Below are positions 1 to 4,200 of a DNA stretch of 5,163 nt, piece by piece. A model generated the notes under the pieces. That model had not been told where the DNA came from, did not search any database, and saw only the letters and a program-made list of their open reading frames with translations. Origin of the DNA: Verrucomicrobiales bacterium (GTDB lineage: Bacteria > Verrucomicrobiota > Verrucomicrobiia > Verrucomicrobiales > DEV007); contig JALRFZ010000243.1 of the NCBI GenBank assembly GCA_023253615.1, forward strand, positions 1-5,163. The letters run 5' to 3'. Each line of letters opens with the position of its first letter. Within the stretch, counting starts at the first letter, position 1. Both the position numbers and the translations under genes were made by a program.

Positions 1-1088
1 ATGATGTGGTTGTTGGCGAAGACGATGTCGCGGCAGCGCTGGATGTGCATGGTGTCGCCGAGGGCGCTCAGCATGCAGCCGGTGACCCGCACGTCTTTGG
101 CCCCGGTGATGTCGAAGGCCCCTTTGCCGGGTCCTGAGCCAACGGGAGCGTAGAGTGCCCAGAACGCCGCGAAAAGATTATGGACGAGCGAAAGACCGTC
201 GCTGCCCATGCTCGCGAAACGGATCGCCTCGCCACCGGGTGTTTCGGCGATGCGGATGAAATCGGGCGCGGCTTCGACGACAAAATACTGTTTCCCGCGC
301 ACGAGGTTTTGCGGCAGCCCCTCGCCGAGAAAGGAAAGGGCATGCTTCGGCTCGGCATCGGGACTGACGACGATGGGTTTGACCGTGTTGTCGAGGAGGA
401 TGCGGTCGTCACCGGCGGCGATGGAGAGGACGCTCTTCACGAGATCCATGCGGAAATGACGGCGGGCGCGCTCGACTTCCCACGCCTCGTATTCCTCGGG
501 CCAGGTGAGGATCTGCCAGAGGTGGCCGTAGTCCCACATGAGTTTGCCGCTCCGCAGGAGGGTGCAGTTTTCAAGGGTGACGCGCTCGGCATAGGCCTCG
601 ACTTCGCTTTCGCTGCCTTTTTTCGAAAGGCCGTGTACGCCGATGACGGCACCGGCGACGCCGTCGGCTTTCACGTCGCGGAAGAGGACATCGCGCGTCC
701 CGCCGGGCTTCGTGGTGGTGATCTCGATGGCCCGGGTGTTCGTGGCGGGTTCCCAGGTATTTTCCTTTCGCGAGGGATCGAAGACCCGGCCGAGGAATTC
801 GCCGCCGTGCCAGGCGAAGTCGTGGAGGTCGGTGCCTGAAAAGAGCACGAGACGGGCCTCGGCGGGCAGGGTCTCCGGGAAGTGAAAGCGGGCTCCGTGG
901 GCGAAGACGGTGGTGCGGGAAGCGAGCGCGATGGGCTTCTCTCCGGAGAGATGGTAGTCCCCCGGAGGGATCGTGACGATGCCGCCGGACTCGCGGGTTG
1001 GCGCGAAGAGCTGCTCCAGCGCTGCCTGATCGGAAGCTGATGCGACGAAGCCAGAGAGGGTGAGAACGAGGAGAGCGGCGCGGATCAT
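1..1088 (-). CDS. Secreted right-handed parallel beta-helix protein (pectate-lyase-3 / GH28-related), 3' end beyond window
   Basis: Reading from ATG at 1088 leftwards gives 362 codons with no stop, so the C-terminus lies outside the window. Residues 1-18 form a signal peptide (MIR, hydrophobic core, cleavage likely after ASA18), so the product is exported. Residues 19-110 match the start of pectate-lyase-3-like proteins: DQAAL helix, a GGIVTIPPGDY turn, then strands with periodic small residues (FAHGARF, DFAWHGGEFLG). Beta-helix rungs with stacked Asn/Cys turns follow (VTLENCTLLRSG near 170-182; VRVTGCML, RCRDIVFANNH at the visible end). GDT at 344-346 sits where acidic residues of beta-helix glycosidases often occur, but I cannot assign catalysis. 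Residues about 218-300 look like an inserted beta module. No Shine-Dalgarno site precedes the ATG; the start is chosen from the signal peptide. Likely a polysaccharide lyase or glycosidase; substrate unknown. GH110-like or non-enzymatic roles remain possible. Confidence 0.8.
   Translation of the reverse strand, partial: MIRAALLVLTLSGFVASASDQAALEQLFAPTRESGGIVTIPPGDYHLSGEKPIALASRTTVFAHGARFHFPETLPAEARLVLFSGTDLHDFAWHGGEFLGRVFDPSRKENTWEPATNTRAIEITTTKPGGTRDVLFRDVKADGVAGAVIGVHGLSKKGSESEVEAYAERVTLENCTLLRSGKLMWDYGHLWQILTWPEEYEAWEVERARRHFRMDLVKSVLSIAAGDDRILLDNTVKPIVVSPDAEPKHALSFLGEGLPQNLVRGKQYFVVEAAPDFIRIAETPGGEAIRFASMGSDGLSLVHNLFAAFWALYAPVGSGPGKGAFDITGAKDVRVTGCMLSALGDTMHIQRCRDIVFANNHI
194..437 (-). 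other. Putative small beta module inserted in the beta-helix
   Basis: Residues about 218-298 interrupt the beta-helix rung pattern. The segment contains LPQNLVRGKQYFVV (258-271) then FIRIAETPGGEAI (277-289) and GSDG (295-298). This resembles a widespread short motif of the form LP-GL--G--YYVV followed by F-L--TPGG-AI, seen in tail-fibre-like and beta-helix proteins. The likeness is from memory of the motif, and the domain limits are approximate. Confidence 0.5.
1035..1088 (-). other. Signal peptide of the beta-helix protein
   Basis: Residues 1-18: short positive N-region (Arg3), hydrophobic core AALLVLTL, and a small-residue ending with Ala16-Ser17-Ala18 before Ser19-Asp20. This is a good signal peptidase I site. 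It supports both the minus strand and the ATG at 1088 as the true start. Confidence 0.75.
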
Positions 1089-1130
1089 GGTGGGGGATGG
1101 GAGTTTAGCCAGATCCGGCATCGAGTTGCC

Positions 1131-1196
1131 ACGACAAAATCTGTATGGAATGCGACGGGGAGGGGCTCGGTAGGATGCCTCCCCCCGGACGACAAA
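1131..1196. repeat. Pair of 8-base direct repeats (ACGACAAA)
   Basis: ACGACAAA occurs at 1131-1138 and again at 1189-1196, start-to-start distance 58 bases, both within the divergent intergenic region. Such spaced copies may be regulator half-sites, but an 8-mer pair in 202 bases may also be chance. Confidence 0.2.
1157..1184. repeat. G/C-rich inverted repeat in the intergenic region
   Basis: GGGGAGG at 1157-1163 pairs perfectly with CCTCCCC at 1178-1184 across a 14-base loop. The stem is seven base pairs and mostly G-C. It could be a hairpin in a leader transcript or an operator half-site pair. There is no following T-run on the plus strand, so it is not a typical intrinsic terminator. Confidence 0.3.
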
Positions 1197-1216
1197 TAAA
1201 AAGTTGCGATCAGGTT

Positions 1217-1248
1217 TTGCTTCTCTTTGGGTGCGGAATCTGCATAAT
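1217..1248 (+). promoter_or_regulatory. Weak candidate promoter for the metallopeptidase gene
   Basis: CATAAT at 1243-1248 differs from the -10 consensus by one base and lies in the most AT-rich part of the intergenic region, 42 bases before the ATG at 1291. The best upstream partner is TTGCTT at 1217-1222, but the 20-base spacing is longer than the usual 16-18. Treat the -10 as a hint only. Confidence 0.25.
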
Positions 1249-1290
1249 TTTCGTCTTCTGCGACGGCTTCGGTCTCAGGCAGTCTCCCCC

Positions 1291-4200
1291 ATGAAACGCC
1301 CAGGCCTCCTCGAAAAAATCATTCGTCTGTCGGGACCACTTTTGGTTCTCGGGCTTTTGATTGCGTTGGTTCTTTGGCGGGAAGAAGGGGTGAATCCCTC
1401 TGGCAAGCCCGGGGAGGTCGTGTCCGGAGCAGGGGAGGTGTCCGAATCGAACGCATCCCCGAACTCCCCCATCCCCGGGGATATCGATCCCGCGAGCGCT
1501 GGTCGAGGAGAGAGTCCCGGTTTGCTGCCTCCGGCTCCGGCGCGGGTTGATCCGGTGTTTCGAACACTCGGAGAGCCGACCCCGGTCCGTCCGTTTCCTC
1601 GGGGGGCCAACCAAGAGAGACGGTTCGCCGGTGTCACGACTCGCGAGCTGAACGAGGCTGCCCGTTTGGCGGATCCGGTGGTCTTGGCCATGTCGCCTGC
1701 CGATGGGAGGGTTGATCTCCTCCCGGAGGAAATCGACAAACATACCAAGGCGGCACGGCGAATGGTGCTGGATACGAAGGCGCTGGACGCGATTGCCGAG
1801 GGGCGTGCGGGGAGGATGAAGGTGCCGCTCCCGGATGGCACGGCGGTGGACCTCGTATTCCACCGGGTGAGGGATCGAGGCGGAATGACGCGGACTCTGG
1901 AGGGAGAGGTCGAAGGCGAGCCCCAGAAAACCGTCGCGCAATTCGTGTACCACGATGGAATCGTGCATGGATCGGTGGCCCGATACGACATCGACAGGCA
2001 TTACGAGTATCGGATTCTCTCGAGCGGTTTCCTGATGGTCACCGAACTGGATCTCGAGAGTATGACGGACAACTGCGGCGGGAGTCCGCCACCTCCTGCG
2101 GCGGATATCGTCCATGCCGCGGAAGGTCCTGATGGAGAAGAATCGGCCGGGGAGGAGGATGGGGACGGAAGCGTTTCATCACCTGATACGAGCGGTTATG
2201 TGACGATGGATATCGTGGTCGGATATGATGCCGGTGCCAGAGTCGCGGACGGGGGCGTTTCGCAGATCGAGGCCCGGATCATCTCCTCGGTGGACCGGAT
2301 GAATCTCGCTTTCACGAACAGCGCCATCACCCAGACCGAGATCATGCTGCTCGGTGTGATCGAGGATCCCAACTATGTGTTTCCGGGGGGGACATCCGGT
2401 GACATGGGCAGTGCGGATGAACTGGGCAATCTCAACAACACCACGGGTTCGAACCCCGCGCTGAACGCGGTCTCCGACTATGCCACCGCACTCGGCGCCG
2501 ACCTTCGCGCTTTCGTGGTGAGAGACGCGGATGGTTCCGCCGGGATCGCCTACAAGCCGGGAACCTCCTCCGTCACCGCGCGGACTTACATGACTTCGAC
2601 CCGGATCACCTTCGCGCACGAGGTGGGCCATAACATCGGCAGCGGCCATTCGTGGGGCGACTCCTCCGGCGATTCATCGAAGACGGTTCACAATTATGGC
2701 TGGCGTCTCGCTCCCGCGGGGCAGACGCGCGTGCGCACGATCATGGCGTACGACTGGGCGTGGGGAAATGGTTCGCGCATTCCCTATTTCGCCAACCCCG
2801 CCGTGACTTACCAGGGTGCCCGCACCGGGCAGATCAATGGCTACAACGCGACGGGCGATGTCTTGTCCGATTCGCGATATGTTTCGGGCGGGCTCGAGGG
2901 GTCTCATGGTGCCGGATTTGATGGCACGAATCCTTCCCTGGGGGCCAGGAACGGCCCCTACATTCTCGCGCAAGCCCCCGGACGTGCGAACCAGCGAACC
3001 CGCACGAATTTCCAGATCGTGGATCCGGCGGCAGGCGTGACCTGGACATCGGGGGAGACACGGCAGATCTACTGGACCGGGGGAGATTACGAGGATTCGG
3101 TGTCCATCTCCTTGTATAAAGGCGGCGTCTTGCAAGCCACCATTGCCAGCGGCCTGTCCGGTGAGCAGCGGAAGTACTCCTGGGTCTTGCCGGCCGGCCT
3201 TGCCAACGGCAACGACTACATGATCCGTGTGACAAGAAATGGAACCCTCTCCGCCGACAGCGGAATTTTCAGCTTGTCCGGCGGCACGGGGTCGCAGACG
3301 ATCACCTTCGCCCCGATCACCAACAAGATCACCACGGATACCTTCACCCTCTCGGCGACGGGCGGAGGATCGGGCAATCCCGTGACCTTTGCGGTGACTT
3401 CGGGACCCGCCGTCATCGGCTCGGGAAATCTGGTCAGCTTCACGGGTGCCGGGTCGGTGACGATCACGGCATCGCAGGCGGGCAACGCCAACTACCTGCC
3501 CGCCGAGGACGTGTCGAGGACATTCAACGTGACGAAAGCGACTGCCACCCTCTCGCTCGCACCCCTCTCTCAAACCTACAACGGATCGGCGCGCACCGTG
3601 TCGGCGACGACCAATCCGCCCTCTCTGCCCGTGACCATCACCTACAACGGAAGCGCCACCCCGCCCGTCAACGCGGGGAGCTACACGGTGATCGGGAACA
3701 TCAACCACAGCCTCTACCAAGGCACGATGTCGGGGACTCTCGTTGTCGCCAAAGCCACCGCGACGGTCACTCTTTCCGCCTTGAACCAGGTCTACGACGG
3801 AGGGCCGAAACCGGTCACTGTCACCACGTCGCCGGTTGGACTCTCGTATTCCCTGACCTACAACGGCATTGCCTCGGCCCCTTTCAACGCGGGCTCCTAT
3901 GCCGTGGAGGTGATCATCAACGCGCCGAATCACCAGGGCTCCGGCAGCGGAACGCTCAATGTGAGCCAGGCACCCCAGACCATCTCCTTTCCGTCCCTCG
4001 GGAACGCGGTCACCACTGACACGGTGACTCTCGCGGCCACGGGAGGAGCCTCGGGAAATCCGGTGACCTACGCGGTGACCGAGGGGCCGGGGCAGATCAC
4101 GGGAGGCAATCAACTGACCTTCACTGGTGCGGGTTTGGTGAGAGTCGTCGCCTCGCAGGGCGGCAACACCAACTTTCTTGCCGCGGTCCCCGTGGAGCGG

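Larger units (their letters stand above)
1089..1290. promoter_or_regulatory. Divergent intergenic region between the two genes
   Basis: These 202 bases separate the two outward-facing ATG codons and must hold both promoters and 5' leaders unless transcription starts inside a gene. No convincing -35/-10 pair with standard spacing is visible for the leftward gene. A weak candidate exists for the rightward gene at 1217-1248. Neither ATG has a purine-rich Shine-Dalgarno site at the usual distance; the bases just before 1291 are C-rich. This fits leaderless or SD-independent initiation, common in some phyla including Verrucomicrobiota. The region also holds an inverted repeat (1157-1184) and an 8-base direct repeat. 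Confidence 0.6.

Noticed and set aside
180..839. Plus-strand open frame of 219 codons
   Set aside because: It lies opposite the beta-helix gene, has no recognisable domain or signal, and is explained by the high GC content. The minus-strand frame has a signal peptide and family-like motifs and is open throughout.
1157..1184. Intrinsic terminator at the inverted repeat
   Set aside because: It lies between two divergent gene starts, where no transcript should end, and no T-run follows. Kept only as a possible regulatory hairpin.
1204..1290. Upstream start (TTG 1204 or GTG 1231) for the large gene
   Set aside because: It would add a segment before the basic/hydrophobic N-terminus that spoils the export signal, with no Shine-Dalgarno support; ATG 1291 is better.
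1210..2115. Minus-strand open frame (301 codons) covering the intergenic region and propeptide
   Set aside because: It is antisense to the better-supported plus-strand gene, of low-complexity composition, and without a plausible start context or domain.
2674..4113. Long minus-strand open frame (479 codons)
   Set aside because: It is antisense to the peptidase, KNH and first repeats. Its product is rich in Arg/Gly/His/Asp without any fold pattern, as expected for the shadow of a GC-biased gene. Length alone is not evidence.
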